Source: Gigaspora rosea (taxonomy: Eukaryota; Glomeromycota; Glomeromycetes; Diversisporales; Gigasporaceae). From it: a stretch of 64,000 nucleotides of DNA. This document shows positions 47,348 through 58,379 of the stretch, piece after piece (the stretch's first letter is position 1; the number at the start of each line of letters is the position of its first letter). A program made the position numbers and the translations under genes. The notes beneath the pieces are model-generated. The model made no database searches and was not told the DNA's origin. It saw only the letters and a list, made by a program, of their open reading frames with translations. The stretch lies in contig QKWP01000009.1 in NCBI GenBank assembly GCA_003550325.1, positions 734,946 to 798,945 of the forward strand, given 5' to 3'.

Positions 47348-48386
47348 GAATTTGTAATATATAGGAATTGTGTTAAAAAAAAATTTCAGGTATTATTATT
47401 ATAATTAGAGTAAATTTAGTAAATTTAGATCTCACACCTATATTTTCGAGTCACATTAGCAAATTTAATTGGCTTAATATCTTTGCATATAAGATTGTTT
47501 TATTTTATATATAAAATAATAAAAAAAAAGATATAACGTCGTTGCTAAAGTAAAAACATTAAAGGTCGTCACCGATCGCATAGGAGAATAATCATTGATT
47601 GGCTAAAATTTTGTTAATTTTTTGAATAGGAATTCTATTTTTAATTATATTATTAATTGAGAATCCATTTTTGTATTTCTCTTTTGTTAATTTGTTAATT
47701 GTATTACATCTGATGCGCTGAAAAAAAAAAATTACTCAGAACTTTACTTTTTTATTAATTTTTGAATTTTAAATAGTCTTACAATCTTTTGGATTATTAG
47801 ATTTTAATAAACAATATCATATTTTAGTATAATTACAGGATTTGTATGATACTCAATATGTAAAGTTTAGCTATCGTTTTTTTTAATCGGCTATGATTCG
47901 CTTAAATGCAAATATTATTAAGCCAATATAAACAGTAATAATAGAACACACTTATTATTTAACATCATTTAAGACGATCTGAACAATATTGGCATGTAAA
48001 TATTCAAAGAATACAGTATGATGCTAATCGTGATAATCTTGAAATATCCAATTAATACAGAGTAGACTTATTTGTTTTTCTACGTACTTACGTTTACGTA
48101 TGTTACATGAGTACGTTCTTCGAAATTGATTATAGAACACAAATGGTAATATAATTTTTCGTAATATGTACGCATATGTGTTAAAACACCGAAATCACCG
48201 AAATTTATCAAATTTGGTAAATTTTATTTTTTTTTTTCATGCAGGTTTTTAATATTTTCGGAGTATATGCAAAATGTTGATCTCAACCGTATATGACAAT
48301 TCAAAATAAGAATAAGTACGTACGAACGAACGCTCATGTTCTTTAGTAATTAAGAAATTCAATATTTAAGAAAATTTCTAACTATA
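47348..48386. other. 3' flank of the second gene
   Basis: No gene seen. Possible poly(A) signals near 47514 and 47518 (AATAATAAAAAA). ACGT-rich sites at 48081-48115 and 48314-48330. Confidence 0.4.
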
Positions 48387-48582
48387 CATGTGTATGAAAA
48401 CACGGGTAAGTATTAAATGGTTTACAAATCCGTGTAACCAAAAATTAAACCTGATTTGAGAGTAAGAGTTAGCTTTAGAGTTGGGATAATTTATGCTAAA
48501 GAAATATTTTGTTAGAACCCCGAAATAGGTTTTATAATCAGGATTCTGAAATATCAACATACCCGTATTTCATACACTTATG
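48387..48582. mobile_element. TA-duplicating MITE, copy 2 (3' of gene)
   Basis: About 196 bp with ends CATGTGTATGAAAACACGGG and CCCGTATTTCATACACTTATG, TA on both sides. Same family as 44767-44968 (shared GTGTATGAAA..ACGGG ends) but diverged. Confidence 0.7.
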
Positions 48583-48867
48583 TACAAATAGAAATCGTTT
48601 TAACATCAATATAAAAAATTTTTCAAGATAACAAATCATATAATTTGAGTATAAAGCTTTTATATATTTATATATATATTATTATAATAAATTGACCTTA
48701 ATTATATAGATATATACTTTGAACTATGATATTTGATTTTTTTTAAAAAAAATAATATATATTAAGAAAAAAAATAAGCTATATCTAAGTGTAGTCTAAT
48801 TAAAGTAGTATATACAGATATAACAAATAATATAAATTAATTATTTAAAAAATACTATTTATACTTT

Positions 48868-49275
48868 TATATGGGCTGCCATCAATAAAAACCAGGCAGA
48901 TTAAAATTAATATCTTGATTTTTTTAGTTCATATCTTGATGAATTTTGAAGCTATTAGGGCGCTGACATTTATTACCTAATATCCATTTACTATAGAGGC
49001 TTACCCCCTACTCCATGTAATATATTTAGTTAAATTTATTTGGCTAAAATTTTTTATATAAGGTAAGGTTTGGCTTGACCCCTACCCCTAAAATATTACC
49101 TAATAAATATCAGCACCCTTATCATTATTTAATAGTTAAAAAAAAGCTTAAGACCTAAGCTTTAATTTAACTATTAAATAATAATAATTGCTTCGAAATT
49201 CACCTAGATATGAACTAAGTTAAAGCATAAATTTTTTTAAAAATATTAATTTGTCTAATAGCAGTCCATATAATG
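48868..49275. repeat. Palindromic element interrupted by a MITE
   Basis: Arms: TATATGGGCTGCCATCAATA...AGTTCATATCTTGATGAATTTTGAAGC and GCTTCGAAATTC..CTAGATATGAACT...TAATAGCAGTCCATATA. Inner stem ATTTAATAGTTAAA..AAGCTTAAG / CTAAGCTTTAATTTAACTATTAAAT has its loop at about 49157. The left arm is split at TTA by the MITE 48958-49118. Confidence 0.85.
48958..49118. mobile_element. Harbinger-like MITE, copy 2
   Basis: 161 bp with ends GGGCGCTGACATTTATTACC and TAATAAATATCAGCACCC, TTA on both sides (48955-48957, 49119-49121). The uninterrupted opposite arm of the host palindrome (GAAGCAATTATTATTATTTAATAG in reverse complement) shows the empty site, confirming TTA as the duplication. Confidence 0.93.
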
Positions 49276-50045
49276 TATAATATATGAATTTTAATTTTTA
49301 TAATATAAAAAAGGAAGCTAATACTTGTACTCCAAATTTGATGTTTATACACCTATAAATTAAAATTTTTTTAAACTTTAAGCAAAGATATCTCAATAAC
49401 TACTAAGTCAAATTTAATAAAGATTTTAAATAATTTACTTAGATACATTAATTTGATTTTATTGAGTTTTTTTATTTAATATTTATTTAATGTACTCTAT
49501 TTGATCAACTCAGCAATAATTACTTCACAAAAAATTCACAAAGAATTAATTTTAGACAAGGTTATTTTGCAATTGATTAATTCATAAACAAGTCCATTTC
49601 ATAAACAATTATTTCACCAAAAGCTTATTTTATAGGCAAATTAATTTTAGTAAATAAATTTAGTAATCATTATATAATAATATTTATTATAATGATGTTC
49701 ATAAATGTTTTTTTTATTATATAAAGTTTTTTTCTTTTTATATTTCATTTCAAGTATTCTTTTTGTTTTTGCCTTTTATTTCCTGTTTTTTTGTCATTTT
49801 TGCTATAGTAGATAGATAGATTTAGTAGTTGTTTTATAACAATTTTCATTATGCAACAATGTTTGTAAAATGTTTTTTTTGTTATACAAGTTGTTTTCTT
49901 TTTTATATTTATGAAGATTTTTTTTATTTTACATGAAGATTTTTTCTTTTTTTTTAAATAATAAGAAAAAGGAATGCCTATTTCCATCATGGTTATACAA
50001 AATTTCTATTTTTAGTATTTAATATAATATATTATAAATTTACTA
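49276..50045. other. AT-rich intergenic, no gene seen
   Basis: Almost no CpG. Poly-T-rich stretch at 49700-49980 with an incidental Lys-rich minus frame. Confidence 0.45.
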
Positions 50046-50580
50046 TATTTCTAACTCTAAAACTAATAAATAAACCTTTTTTGGTTCCTAATTAAAAGTT
50101 GTGAGCTCATTTTTCTGATTTTAATAGTAGTTAAATCATCAAAATCAGCCTAGTGGATTCCAATATACTTGGGATCAAAGAAGAGAACATAAAATCAAAA
50201 AATTCACTATTATACAAACTTTTTATTTTTCTTTTCATGCATTTTGAAAAGTTTTTTTATTGTAATAAAAAATTTTACTAAGAAACTAAAAAAACTTATT
50301 TTAAAAAACTAGAGCCAAAAAACAATTTTACTTAAAAGCCCAAAATTAATTGTGATAAAATTCTGCACAAATCACAAATTTTCATTTGATAGCTTTTTTT
50401 TAACTCTATTTGTTTTTTTTATATATGTTTTGAAAAGTTTTTTTATTGTAGTGAAAAATTTTACTAAGAAAATAATAAAACACATCTTAAAAAACTAGTA
50501 TTTTTTGAGCCAAAAAACAACTTTACTTAAGACCTAAAATTAATTATGATAATAAAATTCTGCAAAAATCATGATTTTTT

Positions 50581-51631
50581 TTTTCCAAGTCAAAGTGCCC
50601 ACTTCAGAGGAGAGCTTTTTTATTCAAGATAATAGACCCCGGACGCCCTACATGGAGGGACATCTGATATTTGTACATTGACAAGAGTACAACTAGCCTC
50701 ACCTGCAACTTTTGGTTGCCTATTTAAGTAGCCACCTGAAGGTTCTACACTAGCTGTCATACCTGCAACCCACATACTAGCATTGCCTATTTAAATCCTC
50801 TGATCCTTGCCTCCTGTCAGCCTGTCTTGTATCACCGGAACACTGTTCCGGATGCTAACCAGTCCCCCTTAGGACTAGTTTATCCCAGTGGGAAACTTGG
50901 TAGAGCGGTCCCTGTCCCACACAGGTATCACCTACACTTCGGTAGCGTACGCATTTGCCGAAACCAACACTTGCGGTTAGAAGTGGTTACCTAACCGCTA
51001 TCACTATCTACTTCTGCCCTTGTAGAGTTCACCTGACCACAGTACCATCCTATTCTTCTTTCGTTTCTTTCTCCCGGAAGCTTTCTTTCACCCGGTTGCC
51101 TTCCTACTTCCAATTTGAGGAACTGGAAGGGTTGGTCTGCCCTGGCGAACCCAGAAGCTCCCTCCCTCTGGTACATGATTCTGAAACACATGTCCTTTTC
51201 CTCCGGTGCGACCCCGGCGGTCCGGTTGGTAGGGTCCGCCATAAACCCTTTTGTCGTAAGTCCGCTTTTGGTCAGTCCACTGCCGGTCAGTCCCCGTCCG
51301 ATTCCTATTAGGTACTATCGAAAGTCCGGCTACCTCTCTACTTGGGACTTGCCAAGTATGGTTTTCCTTTGTCCTACGGTTCTGTGCGTAACACAGCGCC
51401 TGTGTCCCCAGGATCTACGCGCCCTAGTTCTATGCATAACACAGCGCCAAAGCTCCCAATATGAGTTGGTATAACCTAGGAAACAGATTTGTAAATCCAA
51501 GCTAAGGATCCGGGTTACCATAACACAGGTAAATTCTTCGAAATTGTCTCCAGTGGGATTCGAACTCTGTACCTTTTGCTACAACTACTGGGGGTAACAA
51601 CTATCCAACTACACTATGTCGCCACACCCCT
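50581..51631 (-). mobile_element. tRNA-headed retroposon, full-length copy (~1.05 kb)
   Basis: On the minus strand it starts near 51631 with a tRNA-like head (51550-51626), continues through about 950 bp of GC-richer non-coding body and ends in a poly(A) run (T run at about 50571-50584). A 16-bp duplication AAAATCATGATTTTTT lies on both sides (50565-50580, 51632-51647). The 3' part recurs as the truncated copy at 40525-40764. AATAAAA occurs shortly before the tail. Open frames (up to 119 codons on +) are on both strands, overlap, and show no family. It behaves as an unusually long SINE-type element mobilised by a LINE. Confidence 0.85.
51550..51626 (-). promoter_or_regulatory. tRNA-like RNA polymerase III promoter (A and B boxes)
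   Basis: The minus strand has GTGGCGACATAGTGTAGTTGG (A box TAGTGTAGTTGG) and, about 40 nt on, GGTACAGAGTTCGAATCCCA (B box GTTCGAATCC). Both match the tRNA consensus. Acceptor and T stems do not pair fully (GGCGACA versus GGAGAC at the other end), so this is a tRNA-derived head and not a working tRNA gene. Confidence 0.75.
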
Positions 51632-52078
51632 AAAATCATGATTTTTTATTTGATAGTGTTTTCTATATTTTGTATAATAGTGAATTTGCTGATTCTTATG
51701 TTCTCTTTTTTGATCCTAAGTATCTTGGAATTCACTAGGCCAATTTTGATAATTTAACTATCATTAGAATCAAAAAATAAGCTTTACAACTTTTAATTAA
51801 GGGCCAAAGAAGATTTAGTTATTTGTTTTTAAGATTAGAATTAAAGTTAAAATTAAAATTAGAGAGAATTCTAAAAATAGAAATTTTTATATAACTATAG
51901 CAGAAATAGCAAAATACTTTGGTGAAAATAGTAGCTCACTAAAAAAATTGTATTTTTATTAATAATAAACTTAAACAATTTTTTAATAAAAAGCCAACTA
52001 TATGATTGCTTTTGATTAGCTAATCACAAAGTTGCTATAAGCTAATATACTTTAATATAATATACTTTAAACTATAAT

Positions 52079-53326
52079 GGGCCATGTTATTAATCACCTG
52101 ATTATTTTTATTAAAGGTCTACCTCCTTTCTCTTTCTTAATATATATATAGTCAGGTTCTTATATATAATTTCAACTTTTTTTACCCCCTCTAAAAAATC
52201 ATCTGATTTTTGTCACTCCTCTAAACCTATACAATAAACTTGGTAATATACTAATTTATTTTAGTATAATATAAAATAATTTGTAAATTTGTATAATAAT
52301 TTGACAAAATATGGATATAGTGATCTAGAGAAGTGACCAGATTTTACTCTTTAAGCGGCAGGTTGAAAGTTTGAATCTTACTAGCAATATTTTAAAAAAT
52401 AGACCTGTGTTTGGTAACTGTGGCTCAAATCGGTTGGGTAAAAATACCGCAATCTTGGTTTTACTATCTTGAATGAAACTCTTGAGCACAATAGTATTTG
52501 TTATATTGTCAAATCCAAGAAACTAAAAAAACAGAAACCTGTTTAGCAAAGTTCTGAATAAGAAGGTAGATTAATGATCTTTGATAGCACTACCAGAATG
52601 TGATTAGTGCTAGGATTAAAATGAACTTTATAAGGCAATATAGGTAACAATAGTGTTTGAAAATTTGTTCTAAGCCAAGTATAAGTCTTGGTGAATATGT
52701 ATATTACTGAAAACTGTCTAAGTATATGATGTAGGACTATACTCAGTATAGCTAGTAATTTCTATAATAGTAAAATAGCTCTAAGGCTAGTGGATTATTA
52801 AAAATAAGCCCAGAAACTATTAATATACTCGATAGGTATATAAATGGTAGGCAAAGCATAGATTAGAGAATTTAAATAGTTGGTTTGCAGGTATAGTAGC
52901 TAGTATAGAGCCTTTAGGTGGACTACTTAAATTAGACACCAAAAGTGCATGTGTGACTAGTTGAGAACCCAAAATATATATAGATAAGACAGATATTAGT
53001 TTGCTTATTTTGATATTTTTTATACAGATCTTTCTATTTATAGTAATTTTTTGTTTATTTTTGAAGTTTTTGCAGATCTTTTTATTTTTAGGGGATGTTT
53101 AAAGTGAAGCAGAATCTTATAATATACTGTATATTTTACCAAATTAACTTTAGTATTAGGTAATTATAGGTTAGGAGAGTAACAAAAATCAGGTGATTTT
53201 TTAAAAGGGGTGGAGAGGGTAAAAAAAGTTGAAATTATATATAAGAACCTGACTATATATATATTAAAGAAGAGGAAGGGGGTAGGCCTCTAATAAAAAA
53301 TAATTAGATGATTAATGATATGGCCT
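52079..53326. mobile_element. 1.25-kb element with ~165-bp terminal inverted repeats
   Basis: Left arm 52079-52250 (GGGCCATGTTATTAATCACC..TATATATAGTCAGGTTCTTATATA..ACCCCCTCTAAAAAATCATC) is inverted at 53163-53326. No transposase frame in the 900-bp interior. Near 52318-52390 the interior has TATAGTGATCTAGAG..CTCTTTAAG..GAAAGTTTGAATCTTAC, a degenerate tRNA-like segment with a 7-nt T loop, possibly a SINE relic. Confidence 0.75.
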
Positions 53327-53763
53327 TTAAGGTTAGATAGATTTTTAGATAGTTACATATAAGCAAAATTGCTTTCCCAACATTTTTAATAAATCCATCA
53401 ATGTAGATTTAGGCTACCATTTTTTTGCATTTATTTTTTTCGCTTCTTTCTTGTTTTGCTTTACATCAAATTTCTATAATTTGATTAATTAAGTGTCATG
53501 TGATTTTGCTCCACTTTAGATGACCTCTATTTTTAGTAATTTTATAATTAACCTGATCTATTTATATGAATTTTGGGGTCCTGCTAGTTGTATACTCATT
53601 AATATAACAAATATCATATAATATTCAATAAAACTGCCACCAAAGTAGATAGCTATTAAATATAAAAAAAATAATCTAACAAAATAATTTTATATAACTA
53701 AGTTTAAATTAATAAAACATTAAAGTTAGAGTTAGATTAGAGCTAAAAATCAGAGCAGAGTAA

Positions 53764-53931
53764 GGGCACTAACATTTATTATCTAATATTTATTTACTAT
53801 ATATATAGAGGCTTATCCCCTACCCCCAGGTAATATTTTCATCAAATTTAATTGGCTAAAATTTTTATATGAGGTAAGATTTGGCTTGACCCCCTACCCT
53901 CTAAAATATTACCTAATAAATATCAGTGCCA
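53764..53931. mobile_element. Harbinger-like MITE, copy 3
   Basis: 168 bp, ends GGGCACTAACATTTATTATC and TAATAAATATCAGTGCCA, with TAA on both sides (53761-53763, 53932-53934). Same family as 2950-3108 and 48958-49118. Confidence 0.8.
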
Positions 53932-53934
53932 TAA

Positions 53935-54993
53935 TAGTATAACCAAAATTTTGCAAGAAATTTTTTTTGTTAAAGCTCAAAAAGTTTATTTTATTTATTT
54001 TATTTGTTTTTTGTTCTTTAATGGCCCTGCTAAAGTCTATCTAGATTACAGAATTCTGAAATAGTTTAAAAAAATAACTATCTAATTTAATTTCTAATAT
54101 AAAGATCTAATATCATTTAGATGCTTCTAAAAGTATTTAAATGTAACCCATTACACTATGCTTCTAGGAGAGTAGAGTCCCAACGTCAGTGCTACCAAGA
54201 ATATAGAATTTCTTTTTAAATCCCTTTTACCTAGCATCGATAGTTGGGTCAGATAATAATACCTGTATACTACTATTCAAAAAAAATAATATGCAACAGA
54301 AATAAAAAAGAGAATAAGAAAAAAAAGGGATTATTTCAAATCTAAACCAAATAACAAAAAGAAAAAAATAAAAGATATGAGAAACAAAAAAAAAGCCTAT
54401 CTCAAAATAAAACTAACTAATCCTATTTAAAAAAAATAAAAAAAAGAAAAGAAACTAACAAACACTAATAGCAATTAAAAATTATATAATAATATACAAA
54501 AAAACATTTGTCTAAGTATAGTGCATGATATTTAAAAACTACATTTCTGCATTTGTCCCATTTTTAAAATTTAAAAATTTAAAACTTTAATTTATTTTAA
54601 AAAGTTGATTTTTAATATTTTTAAAGTTATTTAAATTTGATTGGCCAAATTTTCTAAATTTTGATTAGTGAAAAATTTTTTAAAAACTTATTATATAAAT
54701 TCAAACCAATTTGATTGGTTAATTGTTTTATTATATTCTATTTTTGACTTTTTTTATATATTATCATATAAAAATTCTATATTTTTAAACCTATATTTTA
54801 ATATTTAATATAATTTGTTAAAAAAACAAAGCTGCTAAATTGTAGTAAATTGATTTAGCTACAAAATAGAAGCTTCCTTTTTTTATAGTAATATTCTGTT
54901 TAGATCAAAGTTATTGGTCTTTAAAGTTTGTATAGTCTTTAAGTATTACGCACTATACTATATATATATAAGAGAAAAAGAAAAACTATGTCT
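53935..54993. other. AT-rich intergenic, R1 fragment
   Basis: A short R1 piece at 53945-53987 (TTTTGCAAGAAATTTTTTTTG). Otherwise A-rich DNA with no gene. Confidence 0.45.
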
Positions 54994-55139
54994 AAAAAAT
55001 AGATTTAGAAAGAAAAAAGAACTCTTTCTGATGATTATCTGTACACAAAATTTCTAGAAAAGAAAAAACAGTAAAGTAGAAAAGTTCGATTAAATATAGA
55101 GCAAGCATAGCCCTACGGGCACTCAAGGACCCACCAAGA

Positions 55140-57482
55140 ATGAAGAGTAGGCAGGCCAACATTAAGACCAAAAGGAAAAAAACCACTATCACAGACACAC
55201 AACACACGCTCAAAACCACCCTCCCAAGGGGAGGTAAAATATATAAAAAGCGTCTCAAAATGAAGCACACTATCCTACACTATATGGAGCCTATTAGCGA
55301 ACTCTTTAACGCAGAGGACTCATGCCTTACAAACCAAACACAAACAAAAAAACCCCGCCTCCTCAGTCCAGAAAACTCAACTAACAACGGCAAAGAAAGT
55401 GGGCATCTCAGCTTACTCCCTCCAGCTTCATTCATGACATCACCACAACAAGGATCTGCGCAATTAGGCATGGACCAAAACAATAATCCAGTTTTAACCA
55501 GAGACAATGCAGGACCCGGCGTCCAGATCGACCAAGATCACTAGCCCCGTACTAATAAGCAACAGGATTCCCAAAATACCGAATCCCTCATACCCCAAAG
55601 TGAAACCCAAACCACAACAACAATAAAATTCGACGATAGTAACTTTTTTGACCTCGACATAGATGACAGGAGTGCAATGATATTACAAAACGAATCTAAG
55701 CTGCTGCCCACTTAACACCCACCATAGACCCTAATAACTTAGACAAGATTCATACACTCAACCACGAGAATGACGTAGACATGAATACCAGGTCGGACCA
55801 CACAATCGAATCGACACCCATCTGGCCCAACGCACCGAGCTACAGTCAAGTCGCCAGAAGAAACCGCCCCTATGACCCACAGTTACAGGAACTGGTAACG
55901 CTATGGATGAGTGCAGTCGCAGAAGCACTACAAAAAGCCAAAGTCAACCCTCTTAACACGGACAAATGGAACCCCGATACGGTACTAAACGCACTCAAGG
56001 ACCAGTCAGAAATCAAAAAATTCTACAGCAACAAAATCGCATTCAGACCTACACAATACAACTTACCACCAGCAATCAGCCTAAAATTCAAGCACCGGGA
56101 TACACCTTTTTTCGCACCTTTACTAGAGACAGAAAGAGCAAACTGATACACCAAATCGAGTACGAGAAAAGCTTCAACAAGGCCCTAAAAAATTACAAAA
56201 GATTACATGAAGTTCAAATAATGACCAAAAATAATAGAGACCAAATTTATACAATGCTCAAAAAGAAACTAGCAGCAAACTTTATTACTAACTCATGCTC
56301 TATCACATTAAATGCACATCAAACCACTACCATGATATACTACTATGCAAAATTCACCCAAATAGAGGACATTATACCATTTGAAACGATGAGGAAACTC
56401 CTGGGAGAAGTACTATCAGAAAACCTTGAACCGCTACCTGACTTTCCTGACCAAATTCTAGAACAGGTCACTGAATTCTTACCTTTCGCTCTACCAATTT
56501 CTGAGCGCAGACACACAAGAGCAGTAGTCGCTGCCCTCTGCAAATTATATTCTTTTGAACAACTTCCCAGCTCCTACTTCACTGACAACAAACTACCTCT
56601 CCCTTACCAAATAGATGACCTGCACGAAGCAGTTCGAAACCGTTTCCCAATCTCTGATTATGACTCTCTGGCCCGCCTATCAGAATACAGAGCACTGTTG
56701 AAAGAATACTATCACTTTGACCGTATTCCACCACAATACTTTAACTTGCTTGTGTCAGAACGCAGAACACCCTACCACTCACTCCACAGGAATTGCCACA
56801 AAACCTATGCCGTCTATTCCCAATTGACCCAATACTTTCTCCCCAGAACTTCAAGAGCATGATAGACTTACTAAGAGAGAAGTACGAATTTGGAAGGTTA
56901 CTGAATGATTACATAATTGCAAAATCTCCCTTACCCAATGATCCCTCAAAAATAAAAACGGATATAGTATATATATATCCAATTAATGACAAAAAACTGG
57001 CCAGAACATTTATTCAGGAGATCAAGCATAAATACAAATTCAGAATTCCACTTCCTCCTGATATCATGCAGGTGAATCCAACTGACAAACCGGAACTTCC
57101 CAAGAACATAGAAGACATAAAAGAGTACCAAATCATCACCCCTATCACAACACCAAGTCAATTGGTCAACACGGCATGACTGTTAAGGGAAATCTACTAC
57201 TTTGATCGACTACCTAAAGAATGGATAAACATTGCACCTAAGGACCCTGCTCCAGATAACAATGTCAAACAGAACTTACCTTCCAACCTGGAAGAGCTCT
57301 TAGTATATATCGCCAAAAACATCCTTACTCTTTTTACCCAGGTCTCTATATCAGAATATGACGCGGCTACTGGTGTCATCAATAAAATCCAAGAACACTT
57401 CAACATTACTCTTATTCCAAACTACCTAATCAAATTTCCTGATCTTCCTCCACCGGAATGGGGAATCTTCAATGACTACTAA
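55140..57482 (+). pseudogene. LINE 2 ORF1, modular repeat protein, broken
   Basis: About 750 codons over several frames: 55140-55716 (with one TAG at 55542), 55740-56146, 55966-56862, and 56793-57482 (with a TGA at 57177). The N-terminal ~190 codons are basic, then Ser/Gln/Pro-rich and acidic (FDDSNFFDLDIDD). From about 56270 the protein is built of similar segments: PISERRHTRAVVAALCKLYS + FEQLPSSYF, PISDYDSLARLSEYRALLKE + YYHFDRIPPQYF, LLREKYEFGRLLNDYI, PINDKKLARTFIQEIKHKYK, LLREIYYFDRLPKEWINIAP and VSISEYDAATGVINKIQEHF. No RRM, zinc knuckle or known ORF1 domain seen. ORF1 would bind element RNA; the modular make-up suggests a helical repeat scaffold (inference). The stop TAA (57480-57482) lies 2 nt before the ORF2 ATG. 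Confidence 0.75.
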
Positions 57483-57484
57483 CC

Positions 57485-58379
57485 ATGATGGACAACCCTG
57501 ATACCAACCGTACCCGCACAGACGGGACCCCTACTAACAACCTCAATTATGAAACCAGTACCAACCACCCACCACACAAAACAAATTCATACAACTTCCC
57601 TAATCCACTCAACATATGCACATACAACGTCCAGGGCCTCAATAACGACCTTAAGCTCAGACTATGGCTCGAATACTGTAACCACGATGACCTTCATATC
57701 ATAAGCATGACCGAAACCAAGCTGGCAGAGTTGGATACTACCAAAATTAGACTACTTAACCTCTTCTACAAGATCTACACCTCCAATTGTACCCACGCAC
57801 AAGCGAACATCTCATCCTCCAGCATGGGCACTGCTATCGCTATTAAGAACAATCTACAACCCTACATATATAACATCGAAACGTGCCCAGCAACAGCAAT
57901 AATGATCGATCTTCACTTCCCTAAAAACAAAATAAGGGTTATCTCTATTTACTTACCTCAGAACAACCACGCACTTGCTACCAAAACACAAGACCACATC
58001 ACATCATGGGTAATCAAAGCAAAACAAAAAAATTATAAAATCTTGGTTATGGGATTTTAACTGCAGTATCACTGACCACACAAAAAAAAGTAAATTACCT
58101 CTCTTTAGACACATGGGAAACTGCAACCTTACTAGTACATTGTCCTACTTTGACATAACTGAACCAACGTGGTCCAGGGGCCCTTGCCACAGCCAACTGG
58201 ACGATATCTGGGTCTCCTCACACATGATAGCTGAAATTTTCTCACCTGCAATCTTATCACCCATTGGCAGTACTGACAGTGACCACATGATCCTTATAAC
58301 ACACTGGCACACAGTATTAACACAGCCCTACCTAGAACCAAAAAAAGTAAACGCAAAATATTCCTATATGATAGAATGA
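57485..58379 (+). pseudogene. LINE 2 ORF2 endonuclease domain, one frameshift
   Basis: ATG ATG at 57485. EEP-type endonuclease motifs: NICTYNVQGLNNDLKLRL (Asn), ISMTETKLAEL (catalytic Glu), GTAIAIKNN, ISIYLPQNN, and VMG followed by a frame break at 58050-58060 where GDFN is expected (TTATGGGATTTTAAC). The second frame (58113-58379) continues YFDITEPTWSRG, QLDDIWVSS and TDSDHMILITH with the catalytic SDH. All catalytic residues are therefore still encoded, split by a single missing base. The domain nicks target DNA; the 16-bp target duplication around the element shows that it or a relative worked at this insertion. Confidence 0.88.

Larger units (their letters stand above)
50046..51848. repeat. 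Foldback element (family D) split by a retroposon
   Basis: Left arm 50046-50218 (..TTCCTAATTAAAAGTTGTGA..AGTAGTTAAATCATCAAAAT..CCTAGTGGATTCC..TTGGGATCAAAGAAGAGAAC) and right arm 51675-51848 (..GTTCTCTTTTTTGATCC..GGAATTCACTAGGCC..ACTTTTAATTAAG) are inverted. Between them is a tandem duplication of about 180 bp (50215-50395, 50396-50580: GTTTTTTTATTGTA.TGAAAAATTTTACTAAGAAA, AGCCAAAAAACAA.TTTACTTAA) and the retroposon at 50581-51631. Confidence 0.8.

Noticed and set aside
50955..51474. Overlapping 118- and 119-codon plus-strand frames with Cys/Arg/Pro-rich text
   Set aside because: They lie antisense to the body of the tRNA-headed retroposon, overlap each other in different frames and resemble no family.
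51550..51626. A functional tRNA gene
   Set aside because: A and B boxes are good but acceptor and T stems do not pair properly and no credible anticodon arm can be drawn.
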